A stretch of 64,000 nt of DNA, taken from Cephalopachus bancanus (taxonomy: Eukaryota > Chordata > Mammalia > Primates > Tarsiidae). The DNA lies in assembly GCA_027257055.1 (NCBI GenBank), contig JAPVLO010000182.1, forward strand, positions 8,494,001 through 8,558,000. Reading direction: 5' to 3'. How positions within the stretch are numbered: position 1 is the first letter of the stretch; each line of letters begins with the position of its first letter. A program made the position numbers and the translations under genes. Below are positions 33,751 through 45,539 of this stretch, piece by piece. The notes beneath the pieces were generated by a model that did not search any database, was not told the origin of the DNA, and worked only from the letters and a program-made list of their open reading frames with translations.

Positions 33751-34059
33751 CTCGTCCTCCTGTGTGATCATGTGTTCCCGATGGAAGAATTTCAGACATC
33801 AGTTGAGGGGCGAGAGTAGGTTCTCGGGGTAACAGGGCCACTCACCCACCAAAAATCAGACCAGGAGGCCCTGGCAACGGCCAGTTCAGTGGTTCCTATT
33901 AGACTGAATATTCACAGAGATTTCCCTGTGCCCTTTGACAATATATCTTATGGAGAGCCCTGCCAAGCCTTGTTTGAGCTTCCAGCAAGGATCTGAGGGA
34001 GGAGGTGGAGAGAGGGGAGAAGAGAAGAGAAATAAAAAGCAAGAGAGAGCAAAGCAAGG
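33751..34059. other. Unique stretch
   Basis: Purine-rich from 33985 to 34075. The frames there are low-complexity. Confidence 0.5.
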
Positions 34060-34360
34060 CAGGGAGAAAATCGATGCCTCATTGCAAGCAGGTGGGAGCT
34101 GCGGTTGTGATGAATATTTACTGTGCAGCGGTCTAATGATTTGAGAAATGTTTGTTCGACTGTACTGAGCGCTTGTGGAATTGTTTTTCAAGAAATAAAA
34201 TACATTAAAGCTCAGTCATTAAGAGCTTAAAGGAGGAGGGAGCCCAGGCTCCAAGCCCATTAGCACACCCTGTCGTTAAGTAAGGGCCTCATTCCTAATG
34301 CATTTTTAATTTATTCTGTTTTGTAAAATAAAACTTTAAACTGCTCCTTGTACCACCAAA
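34060..34360. promoter_or_regulatory. Candidate conserved non-coding element
   Basis: Repeat-free, AT-rich, with TGATGAATATTTACTGTGC, TCTAATGATTTGAG and CCTAATGCATTTTTAATTTATTC. The texture is like that of deeply conserved enhancers with homeodomain (TAAT) sites. This is inference from composition only. Confidence 0.25.
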
Positions 34361-34734
34361 TTTGTAGGCCGCTCCCAGGCTTGTCCCCAGCCATGGAGCT
34401 CTGCTGAGCCACAGGGTGGTCATGGCCTAATTGCAGGTCCTCCTGCCCTCTTGCCCTGGGCTTCCGGGTGGTTCTGCCCTGTTCTGCTCTTTCCAGAAGC
34501 CCTGCCCAGTTTCTCCTTGCTAAGGAAGCTGCCCTGCACTGCTGGGATTGTTGCTGGAGGTGGGAGGGAAGGCTTCCCCTCTGAAGGTGAATTAGCCCCT
34601 GGGAGAGCCTCTTGGTCCCTGGGGCCTGGCACCTGTAACCAAGGGGTTCACCTTCCCTGAGGATGCTGGAGAACCCAGGAGAACATTCCTGCCAGAAAAG
34701 TGTAGACCAGGGCGGCTCAAACTCTGGAAACCTG
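34361..34734. other. GC-richer unique stretch
   Basis: Both strands have 69-143-codon frames (34311-34742 on the minus strand is the longest), without domains. Confidence 0.45.
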
Positions 34735-35060
34735 GAATTCATTAGCTCACCAAATCCTCTCCACAGTCCTATGAAGTAGGCATTACTTTTTTTTTTTTGA
34801 GTTGGAGTCTCACTCTGTCACCCAGACTGGAGTACAGTGGCCGCTCCCGGCCACCGCAGCCTCGACCTGCTGGGCTCTGGCGATCCTTCCGCTTCAGCCT
34901 TCCAAGTAGCTGGAACTACAGGCACGCGCTACCACGCCCGGCTAGGCATTACTTTTTTATTAGACAGATGAGAGGAGGAGGACTTAGAAAGGCTAGTCCT
35001 TGTTCAAGGTCAGGCTGATACATGACAGAGTTCCCCTTCTGATTCAGGTGATTCTGATTC
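34735..35060 (-). mobile_element. MIR SINE split by an Alu right arm
   Basis: 'CCTCTCCACAGTCCTATGAAGTAGGCATTACTT' (before) continues after the insert with 'TTATTAGACAGATGAGAGG...CTTGTTCAAGGTCAGGCTG'. Confidence 0.78.
34791..34942 (-). mobile_element. Alu right-arm-only insertion
   Basis: Poly-T, right monomer, then stops at CCACGCCCGGC, the exact start of the right arm. Perfect 14-bp repeats TAGGCATTACTTTT flank it (34777-34790 and 34943-34956), so a monomer-length copy inserted as such. It belongs to the young subfamily. Confidence 0.95.
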
Positions 35061-35214
35061 CAGAGCCAGGCTATGAGAAGGCAGGAAAAAAGTTAGTAAG
35101 ATGCCACGTAAGGATCCTTTCAAGTGCTGTTCCTATAGGATTCTGAATTAGGCTTAAAACTCACATTGCCTCCTAAAAACATAGAAAAGCTTACCCTACT
35201 CAGTTTCTTCCTAT

Positions 35215-35530
35215 AAAATCAACCTGTTTCTTCCTTCATGTCTCTGCTCAGACGTCTCCTTATCAGAGAGGTCTTCCTAATCACCCACATCAGAGACCTC
35301 CCATCACCACTCAGGAAACCCAGGGCAGGGGCTGCCATTACTCTGCTTGGTATTCTCCATATGCTTTTTATCACCAGACCTAACACACTTACTTGCTTAC
35401 TTTTAGTCTTCCTCACAAGACTGCAAGCTCTGAGTGAGCAAGAATTTCAACTCTCTTTCTTTTAATGTCTAGAACAATATAGAGCACAGAGTCGGTGCTC
35501 AGTAAATTGTTTAATGAATGAATGAGCTTC
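35215..35530 (+). mobile_element. L2 3' end
   Basis: 'TCTCTGCTCAGACGTCTCCTTATCAGAGAGGTCTTCC', 'GACTGCAAGCTCTGAGTGAGCAAG' and 'GGTGCTCAGTAAATTGTTTAATGAATGAATGA' are the ordered L2 3' landmarks. Confidence 0.9.
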
Positions 35531-35679
35531 CTAACTCTGGGACCCATCTACCTCACTACAATAAACTGGTGGCAATTTGTGGGCTTGAGTAACTAATCTA
35601 TATCAGCTTGAGAAGGTTGTATAAGAAGTTGATATTTCCAGTAGAGAGTACCCTCAAAGTACAGTCATAGATTCTCCGG

Positions 35680-35790
35680 CTCCAAAAGTGCCTCAAAGAT
35701 TGGCTAAACCAATTCTCTAATTTTAGAGATGAGGAGGAGGCCAAGAGATTTTCCCAAAGTCACGAAACTTGTCACCCCAAGACTTCTAGT
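35680..35790 (-). mobile_element. MIR SINE fragment
   Basis: 'TTTTAGAGATGAGGAGGAGGCCAAGAGATTTTCCCAAAGTCACGAAAC' is the antisense MIR core. Confidence 0.78.
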
Positions 35791-36509
35791 GACCAATCTG
35801 ATTCCCTTTCTCCACACCAGATGACCTGCCACTCAAGAGATTGGAACCCTCGTCTCTGAGGGCATGTGGAACATTTTCAGAGATCTGTACCTCTTCTAGT
35901 CTTGTGGAAGCCTGGGTAAGTGCAACATTTGAGCAAGTTATCAAGTTAGGAGGGGTGAGAAGCTGAGACCCTTGCTGAACAAGGCACAGAGATGCAGGCA
36001 TCATGGCTGTGTGCCCTTTCTCCATCTATGTTGCTGATATCATCTAACACAGCCCAGACACATAGCTGTGTTAAATGATAACAAGAAAAAGCTACTTCTT
36101 GGTCTGATTTCTGAGGCTTGGGGAAGGACCCCTTACTCCATATCTCCTCTTCCAGAAAGGTTGAAGGTCCTCTAACAGAATATAAAACCTGCCACGACCA
36201 CGATGAGAGAGAGGCAAGCTTCCTAGAAGGAGGAACACACCGACTTGAAGTCCACTCAAAGGGATAAGGGATCAAAGAAAGCCACACACTGGTTCCTTAA
36301 GAAGTGACAGATAAGCATGTTGATGGTTAGGATGGGAAGACCCCTCTCTCACTGCAGACACGCTTCACACTGCAGTCCCCAGGGCTTCCTCTTCCACCTC
36401 CCCAGATAGAGGCTGCGACTGAGTCTCCCATCACCCCCTTGGACACACAGGAGACAGCTGGCTGCCTCCTAGGAGCCACTTCCCTGAGAAGAGACTCGCG
36501 ACGACGAGG
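35791..36509. other. Unique stretch, no gene seen
   Basis: Minus-strand frames of up to 113 codons (35946-36287), without domains. Confidence 0.5.
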
Positions 36510-36680
36510 AAGAGAGTACACATTCACGAAGCATCTATATGTGTCCAACACTCTGTCAGCTGCTTTCAAGCAGTGTTTCAGCCACAGAAGATACACGAGA
36601 TTATTCTACTTCAAAGATGAAAAATCCTAGGCTCAGAGAGGTACGTGAATTTGAGCTGGTGTACACAGACCTGGCCAATT
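36510..36680 (-). mobile_element. MIR SINE
   Basis: 'CGAAGCATCTATATGTGTCCAACACTCTGTCAGC...AGATGAAAAATCCTAGGCTCAGAGAGG' is antisense MIR. Confidence 0.72.
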
Positions 36681-37924
36681 CAGGCAACAATAACCATTCA
36701 GTTTCAGATGGGGCTGCCTCTTTGATCAGACTGACTGCAGTGACTGAGTGGTGTAATGGAGGGTCTCTCAAGGAGTCATCTCGGTGAATCCTTCAGGGAG
36801 GAACGGATCTGTGGGCTGCAGGGAGAAGCACTGCCAAGAACATGCACTGAAGCAAAAGCAATGACTACCCCAGCCTGGTACTGTCACAGTGATGCATGAG
36901 ACCAGCTCAGGGCCCACATACCCAGCCCTCTGATCTGGGGAAGATGCATAGTAATGGGTCATGTTACCAAGCCTAACTTAATTGCTGCTTTTAATCTTCA
37001 TTACCAGGGAGAAAGCAGTGGGAAGACCCTCAGAACTTATTGTCCCCACACCAGGATATGAATGCCAACCTCAGGGCTCAGTCCAGTGCCCAGTGGCCTT
37101 CTCTCCAATTGGGTTTTCTCCTGAGATAATGCAAAAAGCTTCCTCCTAAACTTTCATTAAAAATTGTTGCTATTTTTCTTGATAGTCCTACTGCTTCCCT
37201 CCTTCTGGTATTTTTCAGCTTGGTTTGTAGTTTATTTTCAGGCTACCAATACCTACAAATCAACTTCTGGTTTTCATGGCACTTACTGCACCCAGGTTTG
37301 CTGATAAAATAACCCACAAGCACACAATGCTGGTGGTAACTGGGTAGGGACATGGCCTCTGATGGCAGCCAGCTCTGGGACCCATGCTGGCCTTCTGGGG
37401 AGTGCAGGTTGTTAGAAAGTCAGGCCTCTCAGCTCAGGAGCCTAATCTTGTGGGATCAACTGCTTTGCTAGAAGAAAACCATAAATTTGGGAAAATGTCG
37501 ATTATGGTAGAGAGAATTTTGGCAGAATCCTTAAAGAGCATTGTATGTCAATGAGTGGGGAAGGGCTGGGTGTAGGTATGAGAGGATGAGGGACTCAGTG
37601 AGACCAAAAAGAAAGTCTTTGACGAACCCAACTCAAATTGGGAGGCAACAGGAGTTAGTCAATCTATAAACCAGCTTGTTCATTTCTCTGCTTCTGGAGA
37701 GCATTATCTGTAGCGGCACAGTCAGCCAGGATTCCCATCTACTCTGAGAGAGTACTGAGGAAAGAGGTCTCTTGGACCACAAGAAACCAACTGGTAGAAT
37801 AGCCCGGTTTTTCATGTGAGGAAATAAAAGCCCCACAGAAAAAAAGTTATTTGTATGTCATAGAACTACCCTGTGGCAAAGATGGAGCTAGAACATGGAT
37901 TTTTGAACTTTAAGTTAAGTGTTC
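36681..37924. other. Unique stretch, no gene seen
   Basis: No repeat or coding domain recognised. Confidence 0.5.
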
Positions 37925-38275
37925 TTCCATTTAAAAAATCCATTCATCCATCTAACCATCCACTTACCCATCTATCTATCCATCTGTCCATTCATCTATC
38001 CATCCATCTATTCGTCCATCCACCCACCCATTCATTCACCCATCTATCCGTCCATCCATCCATTTATTCATTCGTCTGTCCATCCATGCATCCATCCATC
38101 CGTTCATCTACCCACCCATCCACCCATCCACCTAGCCATGCATCCATCCATCCATTAATCTTTCTATCTATCCATCCATCCACCCACCCTCCCACGCACC
38201 CACTACCTGCTCATTCATCCATATATCCACCTGTTCACCCATCTTTTCATCCAACCGTCCATCCATTCAACAATA
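37925..38275 (+). repeat. (CCAT/ATCC)n long simple repeat
   Basis: About 350 bp of imperfect CATC/CATT/CCAC tetramers. Because tetramers keep a 12-bp reading periodicity, long Ile-His-Pro-Ser frames appear in more than one frame (for example 37873-38298). These are not proteins. Confidence 0.97.
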
Positions 38276-38434
38276 TTTTTCTAAACTTGAAGAGCTAGAC
38301 TTTTAACATGCTCTAACACACAATTTTTGACTGAATTTGTCATTATTTTATAGTTGGCAGCAAATTACTTTCATAACCTCCTGGTCACTTATTCAATATA
38401 GGCCCAGACACCTCCCAAAGGAGCTTCTGCCCAT

Positions 38435-38860
38435 CAGTGAATGAATGGGTAAACAATATGCATTGTATACATGTAATGGAATGTTACTGAGGCATAAAAA
38501 GGAATAAAGTACTGATACATGCTACAATGTGAATGACTCCTAAAAACACTACGCTAAGTGAAAGAGGCCAGACACAAAAGATCAGATACGGTATGATTAC
38601 ATTTATATAAAGTATCTAGAATAGGTTAATCCACAGAGATAGAAAGCATATCGATGGTTGCCAGGGGCTGAGGTGATAGACTAATGAAGAATGACTGTTT
38701 AATAGGTACAGCGTTTTCTTTTGGGGTGATAAAAGATGTTTCCAACTTGATATAGATGTTGGTTACGTGACATTTTGAATATACTAAATGTCACTAAAAT
38801 GTGTACTTGAAAATGGATACATTTATGCTCTGTGAATTTACTTCAATTAAAAAAGCATAT
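38435..38860 (+). mobile_element. Old L1 3' end
   Basis: 'AATGGAATGTTACTGAGGCATAAAAAGGAATAAAG', 'AAGTGAAAGAGGCCAGACACAAAAG', 'GGTTGCCAGGGGCTGAGG' and 'AAAATGTGTACTTGAAAATGG' are the L1MA/L1MB-type ORF2 end and 3' UTR. Confidence 0.88.
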
Positions 38861-39179
38861 GATCTATTTCTTTCAGGTCCTGGACTTGGCGGGGGCAGGG
38901 GAAGGGAATGTATTCACTGGGCTACAACCGAGAAGCAATATGTGACAGCTTCTGGGCCTCATGAACAGGGAGATTTTCCCGCAGAAAGGTTGCCCTACAA
39001 CCAAGAGGGCCTGCCACGGAGGGATCCTAACCCCTGTGAGTCCTGTGGCCCAGGTCCCCCAGCAGGGGGATTTGGTGGGCTCTTTCCCTCCCCGTAGACT
39101 CAGAGCGTTCTCCATAGCATTATCAGAGGCAAGACTGCAGTGCACTAACAAGGAGAGACCGATCTTGAATTTAAAACAG
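38861..39179. other. Unique stretch, no gene seen
   Basis: Overlapping frames of up to 98 codons, without domains. Confidence 0.5.
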
Positions 39180-39480
39180 AAATTTGAATTCTAAAACAAC
39201 AGTTTTAGTTGCCGTCGCTATTTTTAATAGATGTTTATCCCTCATGCATCCAATTATTATCATTGTCACCAGCACGTGGGGGAAATTTCAACGTGCCTGT
39301 TAAAGATGTCATTTATTAGACACTCGCTCAAAGCTTAATTTTGTTGTTTGGTTCTCAACTCCCCCTACTTTCTTTTTATTTATTTATTTCTCTGGTTGTG
39401 GGTGCATAGCTGGTCTAAACATACGGGCTCGTTTTTCTCTCCTGGTTCGGAAACCGTTTAAGGAATTCTGCAAAGGCTCG
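39180..39480. promoter_or_regulatory. Candidate conserved non-coding element
   Basis: Repeat-free. It has a MEF2-type site CTATTTTTAA (about 39218), the palindromic E-box CACGTG (about 39274), AATTATTATCATTGTC (homeodomain/SOX-like) and AAGCTTAATTTTG. The motif clustering is suggestive, but conservation was not tested. Confidence 0.3.
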
Positions 39481-40329
39481 TAGCTGGAATGAGTGCAAGC
39501 GGGGCAATGCTCCCCCAAAGATGGAGGGAGGGTGGGAAGTGGAGCCTGGCTCTGCTCAAGCTGCCATCAGCTGGGCCTGCCCCTGGAGCGAACAATTCTT
39601 TCTCTCCAGTCAATATAAACTGCAGGGCTCCTGGCCTTGGAGCTTTGGTTTCCATTTTCTTTTTGTTCGGGAGGGATTGCTTCTCTCTCTCCCTCTGACA
39701 AATGGTCTCTTCACAGAGTTCGATTGAGTCATCCTTGACCTTGGGCCTCCAAAGAGGCTCTCTATTTAATGTCCACACTTACCCACTTTGGATGGTGACT
39801 TCTTCATTCCCCATGCCTTTCTTGGTACAGCATTTCTTTTTAAAGCCTACTGATAGCAAAGAGACTAAAGTGATGCTGTTCTTTTCTTGCTTTGGTCCAT
39901 CTGCCAGAGGGTGCATTAAATGCTTCTGGGTACCAAGGGATTGGTCAGCTAATGCAGCTAAGGAAAAGATTCAGCAGTCAGATGTCACACTTGCAATTTC
40001 CTCACTAGCTAGGGCCAAGGAAGGAGGGGCACGCACCCGGCACCCTCCCCAGCAGACTCTCCCAGCACTTGAGTCTGTCCACTGCAGGATCAATCATTCT
40101 AATGTCTGCCCAGCACTCTGCAAGGGCCACACGTAGCTTTGGCGTGGAATAATGAACACCTAAGGCAAGCTCTAGGAAAGAAAGTTGGTGACTCTAGGTT
40201 GATTTATCAGATGGCAATTCTCTATGTTAGGTCTTCCTGGAAATGAACATTTTCCTTCTATTTTTTGTGGATGGGGTAGGGGGGACAGCTAATCTAATGC
40301 CCCTTTCTTATTTTGTAAGTTGGAGGCTT
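39481..40329. other. Unique stretch, no gene supported
   Basis: Both strands have frames of 68-144 codons (39702-40136, +, is the longest). No domain, promoter or splice pattern is convincing. Confidence 0.45.
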
Positions 40330-41590
40330 TGCTAATTCATTTTCAGCCTTTAAATTTTCTAATGTAGGTTTCAAAGCTATAAACGTTACTCTAACTACTG
40401 AGTCAGTCAGCTGCATCCTACAAGTTTTGATATGTAGCATTTTCATTATCAATCATTTCTAAATTTTCACTTTCATTATGATTTTTATTTGACACGTGAA
40501 TTGTTTAGACATGTGTTTTTATTTTCCAAATGTGTGGTATTTTACTGGATCCCTTTTTGTAAGTAATTTCTAATTTAGTTTCATGCTTGTCAGAGATTAT
40601 GTTCTCATAAAACTAATATTTCTTGAGACTTGATTTGTGGTCTGTTTGTGGTCTAGCAGCTAATCAATTTTTTGTAACTATCTCATGGGTGCTTGAGAAG
40701 AGTGTCTTTTCCATTTAGTGGATGCAATGTCCTGTGTGTATGTGCCCATTAACTAAATCTTTAAATTCTGTTGTTCAAGCCTTACTAATCATTTTGTCTG
40801 GTGGATCTATCAATTACCTAGACAAGTGTGCTGAAATCTCACATCTATTGATGGGTTTGTCGATATCTAACAATTCAGTCAAGTTTTACTTTACATGTTT
40901 TGAGGCTATGTTGTTAAATGCATACAAGTTAAATGTATAATGTATATTGCATCTTTCTGGTGATTTGAAATTTTTTATTATTGTGTAGTAATATTCATAT
41001 TATTTAAGACTTTACTAAATGCATTTTATCCAATATTATTGTAGCCTCACCAGCTTTTTACTGTTGGTACTTGCTTGATATACCTTTTTCCATGTTTTCA
41101 TATTTTTGCTTTCATTTTTCTGTCCTTACATTATAAAAACTTTAATTAGATTTAAAAAGCTAGCCTGAAAATCTTTTCCTTTTAACCAGAGAGTTTATCA
41201 ATTTATATTTGTTGTAATGGCTGATATATTACATTTATTTCTATCATTTTTGTTTTGGGTTTTTATTTGTGAGACTTTTTATGTTTCTCATTATTTCTCC
41301 TTTCTTGCCATCTTTTAGATTGCTTGAAGTGTTGTTATATTATTATTCTTTCAGTTTTTCTCTACTAGTTTGAAAAGTTTTATGTTTTTTAAAGATAATT
41401 TTTCTTCTGCCACACATACATTCTTTAAAATTTCTATTAGTGAGAGTCATTTACCTGGAATGCATTTATTTTATCTTGATTCTCAGCAGATGATTTCTCT
41501 GGGTATGGAAGTTAAGTCATTCTCTCAGTATATTGAAAACAGGATTTAACTAGCTTCTAGCTTCCACTGTTACTGTTGAAAAGCCAGACA
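40330..41590 (-). mobile_element. Old L1, ORF2 endonuclease region
   Basis: On the minus strand the order corresponds to the L1 endonuclease end (...IYAPNN-P-YMKQ-LTEL...VGDFNTPLS...). The decayed DNA here reads 'CACATCTATTGATGGGTTTGTC...CATGTTTTGAGGCTATGTTGTTAAATGCATACAAG'. Many stops and indels. Confidence 0.65.
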
Positions 41591-41596
41591 TATGCA

Positions 41597-42110
41597 GAGT
41601 GGAATAATGGAAAGATGTGACTCCAAATGGGGGAGGGTAGGATGTGGGTAAGGGCTAAAAAATTGCCTACTGAGGACAGTGTTCACTACTTGGGTGATGG
41701 GTGCAGTACACACCCAGACTTCACCACTATGCAATATAGGTGTCTAAGAAATCTTCACTGGGCCGGGCTCGGTGGCTCAGCCTGTAATCCTGCGCTTTGG
41801 GAGGCCAAGGTGAGTGAATTGCTTGAACCTGCGGGTTCGAGACCCACCTGGGCAACTTGGTGAGACCTCATCTCTACAATAAATCAAAAATTAACCAGGT
41901 GTGGTAGCGCGCCCCTGTAGTTCCAGCTACTTGGAAGGCTGAGCAGAAGGATCGTCGGAGCCCAGCAGGTCGAGGCTGTGGTGGCTGGGAGCGGCCACTG
42001 CACTCCAGTCTGGGCAACGGAGTGAGACTCCAACTCAAAAAAAAAGAAAGAAATCTTCGCTGTACCCCCTAAACATAGTTTTAGAATTTAAATGTAAAAA
42101 TCGATGTGAA
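41597..42110 (+). mobile_element. Old L1 3' UTR, cut by Alu
   Basis: 'GGTAGGATGTGGGTAAGGGCTAAAAAATTGCCTA...CTTGGGTGATGGGTGCAG...TTCACCACTATGCAATATAGG' then, after the Alu, 'CTGTACCCCCTAAACATAG'. Typical L1PB/L1MA 3' UTR. Confidence 0.88.
41761..42047 (+). mobile_element. Alu SINE, young lineage subfamily
   Basis: Full-length dimer inserted in the L1 3' UTR. Duplicated target AAGAAATCTTCACTG (41746-41760) / AAGAAATCTTCGCTG (42048-42062). Confidence 0.98.
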
Positions 42111-42259
42111 GATAATTAGAGGGAAAAAAAAGGCCCATCATTGGTCTAATTGCCATTCTTTTGAATATGACCTGTCTTTCCTCTTGGATTTTTAAACAAT
42201 TAAAGTATAAACATTCCTTAAAGTTCATGTATTGTAGATGTACAGTCTGCTGAATTTTT

Positions 42260-42550
42260 TTTTTTTTTTGAGTTGGAGTCTCACTCTGTCGCCCAGGCTG
42301 GAGTGCAGTGGCACACTCATGGCCACCCCGGCGTGACCTGCTGGGCTCAGGCCATCCTTCCGCCTCAGCCTTCCAAGTAGCTGGAACTACAGGCATGTGC
42401 TACCACGCCTGGCTAAGTTTTTGGTTTTTATTGTACAGACAAGGTTTTGCTAAGTTGCCCAGGCTGTTCTCGAACCTGTGGACTCAGGCAATCCCCTCAC
42501 CTTGGCCTCCCAAAGTGCTGGGATTACAGGCTTGAGCCACCGCGCCTGGC
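42260..42550 (-). mobile_element. Alu SINE, intermediate age
   Basis: Antisense dimer flanked by a perfect 13-bp duplication CTGCTGAATTTTT (42247-42259 and 42551-42563). Confidence 0.98.
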
Positions 42551-42563
42551 CTGCTGAATTTTT

Positions 42564-43103
42564 ACAAAGTGAGTGCACCCATAGAATCATCACTTGGATT
42601 TTTTAAAAATAAAAATGAAATCTTACAGCACTCCAGAACTCTCCCTTGGTTGCTTCTCACCTTCCCAGAGATAAGCTGTTTTCATGCCGTCTTCATAATC
42701 AGTTTGCCTGTTTCTGATCTGGCTGGGTTTTTTCCCTCTTTGCCTTCTACAGTTTCACTCGGCCTTGAATAGGTGAAGATTTAATTAATTAATTTATTTT
42801 ATTTTTTTCTTTTTTCTTTTTTGTCCCTATTTAGTTTTAATTATGAACAGGCAAATTCATTAAGACTCTTTATACATTGCTAAATTACAATTTGTGATGT
42901 GAAGTGTGGACAATTAGGTGAGAGTGATCAGGTCCCATGCCATTATGCCACAGAGCACCTAGTATTCCATCTGTTCTGCAGCAGAAGTACTAGACTTAGT
43001 AAAGTGTACTCAGATAGTAACTGGCATTCAAAGTTTTACCTGTTCTAAAGGGTGGGGGGAACTAGCTAGGCACAGCAAGGTGATGTAATTTTCTTTTTAT
43101 AAA
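42564..43103. other. Unique stretch with T-rich tract
   Basis: An AT/T-rich tract at 42780-42824, otherwise unassigned. Confidence 0.5.
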
Positions 43104-43111
43104 ACACTTTG

Positions 43112-43344
43112 CCTGAGCCCATGGGTTCAAGACCTGCCTGGGCAACCTGGCGAGACCTCATCTCTACAACAAATCAAAAACTAGCTGGGCGTGGTGGCAC
43201 GCACCCGTAGCCCCAGCCACCCAGAAGGCTGAGGCGGAAGGATCGCCGAACCCAGCAGGTCGAGGCTGTGGTGGCCGGGAGCGGCCCCTACACTCCAGTC
43301 TGGGCGACAGAGCGAGACTCCAACTCAAAAAAAAAAAAAAAATT
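43112..43344 (+). mobile_element. Alu SINE, 5' truncated
   Basis: Starts inside the left arm (GCCTGAGCCCATGGGTTCAAG) and ends in a long A tail. The short repeat ACACTTTG lies on both sides (43104-43111 and 43345-43352). Confidence 0.95.
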
Positions 43345-43621
43345 ACACTTTGGATGATTTTATTAGAGTACATGCAGGTTTGGTTTGGAAAAAGCAAATT
43401 AAAATGGCAAAGATTTAATTTATATATCCTGTTCAGCATGTTGAAACTCCTGGAACTGAGTTTTGGTGCCTTTTAACAATTCTGGAAAACTCTAAGACAG
43501 CAATTCTTTCACCAGAGCCTAGCCCTCATTTCTTCATTATTCTAATCAAGCTATTAAATGTTAGAATTTCTTACCCGATTATTTATATCTCATGTATTAT
43601 TGTTATTTTGTTGTTGTTGTT

Positions 43622-43881
43622 CTCCAGGCTGGAGTGCAGTGGTGCAATCACAGCTCATTGCAGTCTGTACCTTCTGGGCTCAGGTAATCCTTCCACCTCA
43701 ACCTCTCTAGTAACTGGGATTACAGGTGCACACCACCACACCCGGCTAACTTTTGTTGTTTTTTTTGTAGACAATCTCGCTATGTTGCCCAGGCCGGTCT
43801 CAAACTCCTAGCCTCAAACAGTCCTCCCACCTCAGCCTCCCAAAGTGCTGGGATTACAAGCATGAGCCACTGCATCCAGTC
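43622..43881 (-). mobile_element. Alu SINE, old (AluJ-like)
   Basis: 'CAGGCTGGAGTGCAGTGGTGCAATCACAGCTCATTGCAG' to 'GAGCCACTGCATCCAGTC', preceded by a (TTG)n remnant of the tail. Confidence 0.95.
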
Positions 43882-43884
43882 TTA

Positions 43885-44960
43885 TTCATCATTTCATACT
43901 CTTTATCTATTTGTTTTCCCGGGCTACATTCTGAATTTATCCTTCAATAGACCAATTCCTCCTTCAGCTACATTGAATCTACTGTTTAACTCTCCATTGA
44001 GCTTTTAACCTCAATTATATTTTCACTAATGTTCTATTTGCTTTTTAAAAAAATGCTTGGTCATTTGTTATAGTCTCTTTTTCTTTGATCGTTTTCAAGT
44101 TTTTAAAACTATCTGGAAACATATTAAGCACATTGTATATTCTATGGTAATGCTAATGGCTGAAGTACTTAGGGTTCTGATTCTACTATTTGTTATTTCT
44201 GCTGGAATTTCACTTACAGCACTTGGTTTATTTACCTTTTGTGTTTTGTAATTTTTGATGATAACTTCATACTTCCTGAAATATCATCTGGGGAAATTAT
44301 TTGAGGCCTCAAGTGAAATCGCATTCTTCCAGAGAAAATTTATGTGGCTATCTTCCAGGCACTTGGGAATTATACAACTGTGTGCCATTTGAAATTAAAT
44401 TTTCTGCCTGCGATTTTGGCCACAAATTCAAATAAATGGTTACAATCTTCAGGGAAGATTTTTTTTCCCTCCTCTCAACATCAAGTGAAGGCTTATAAGT
44501 TGTTTTGCTGTTTCCCTCTGCATAGTGGGTGTATTTTAGTTTGAATACAATTTTTATTTTGGAATAGTTTTAGATTTACAGAAAAGTTTCAACTTAGGAC
44601 AGAGACTTTGGGATATCTTGCATCTAGTTTCTTCTGTAGTTACCATCTTATATTTGTAGGGTACACTTATCACAATGAACGAAGCCATGTTGATAGATTA
44701 TTGTTAACCTAAGTCCACAATGTATCCACATGTCCTCAACTGTTAACTAAAAAGTCCTTTCTCTGCCCCAGGATCTTATTTGGGTTATCTCATTACCTTT
44801 AGTCATCATGTCCCTATAGGCTCCTCTGTGGTAGCTTCTCGGACTTCCCTTGTTTTTGATAACCTTGGTAGTTTGGAAGAGGACTGGCCAGATAGTTTGT
44901 AGAATGTTCCTTTACTGGGATTTTCTCATAGTTAAGCTGGAGGGGATTTGGGGAAGAAGA
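43885..44960 (-). mobile_element. Old L1 (L1M-type) segment
   Basis: Ordered decayed landmarks of an old L1 in antisense: 'AGACCAATTCCTCCTTCAGC', 'GCTTGGTCATTTGTTATAGTCTC', 'TTGAGGCCTCAAGTGAAATCGCATTC', 'CCAGGCACTTGGG', then 'TTTTGGAATAGTTTTAGATTTACAGAAAAG', 'GTCATCATGTCCCTATAGGCTCCTC' and 'GACTTCCCTTGTTTTTGATAACCTTG'. It may be part of the same element as 40330-41590. Confidence 0.68.
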
Positions 44961-45539
44961 CTACCAACTGGTTTTATTTTAAATTTATTCTTGCACTGAG
45001 GAGACAGCCTTTGTAGCCTCAGCTTTATGTAATCTATTTTATTAGCTTGCCTGTGGTGGCAGACCTGTGGTTTCTCTCCTGATTAATGAGCATTCAGCAG
45101 CCACCAAGACTAAAGCTTAAAGTCTTTGGGGCTTGGCACACATGCCAAGGGCAAGGGCTGGCCAAGACTCTTGCTAACCTTCTAGGGTCTTGACTTTCAC
45201 CTGGGCTTTGACCTCGGCAAATTCATACTTGCTCACCAGTTCAGAAATCCATCTAGGGAGGTTTTCTTATGTAATCCACCCAGCTTTTTATGCTATTTTC
45301 ATTGGGACAGTTTTATTCAGGATACCAACCTGCTGGACAAGAAAGGTGCCAGAAGAGTCTTTGACCCTGACCCTGCTCGAAGCTTCAGCCTCACACCTCA
45401 CCACATCTCATTTTCCAGGGATTCAATGACGTGGGCAGAGCACCTGTCATGGGCTGAGTGTCTTGTTAGGTGCTTAGAGAACAAGTGTTTAGCCTCTGTC
45501 TTTCTGCCCTTAGGCCGTGGAGACTGGCAGGGAAAAGGC
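44961..45539. other. Unique stretch, no gene seen
   Basis: No domain or repeat recognised. Confidence 0.5.

Noticed and set aside
37873..38298. 141-codon Ile/His/Pro/Ser-rich protein
   Set aside because: Translation of a tetranucleotide simple repeat. A second frame gives a similar peptide.
43105..43352. Unusual antisense frame ending in Alu peptide words
   Set aside because: Entirely Alu-derived. Such 'SWSLALSPRLECRG' type frames recur at every antisense Alu in the window.
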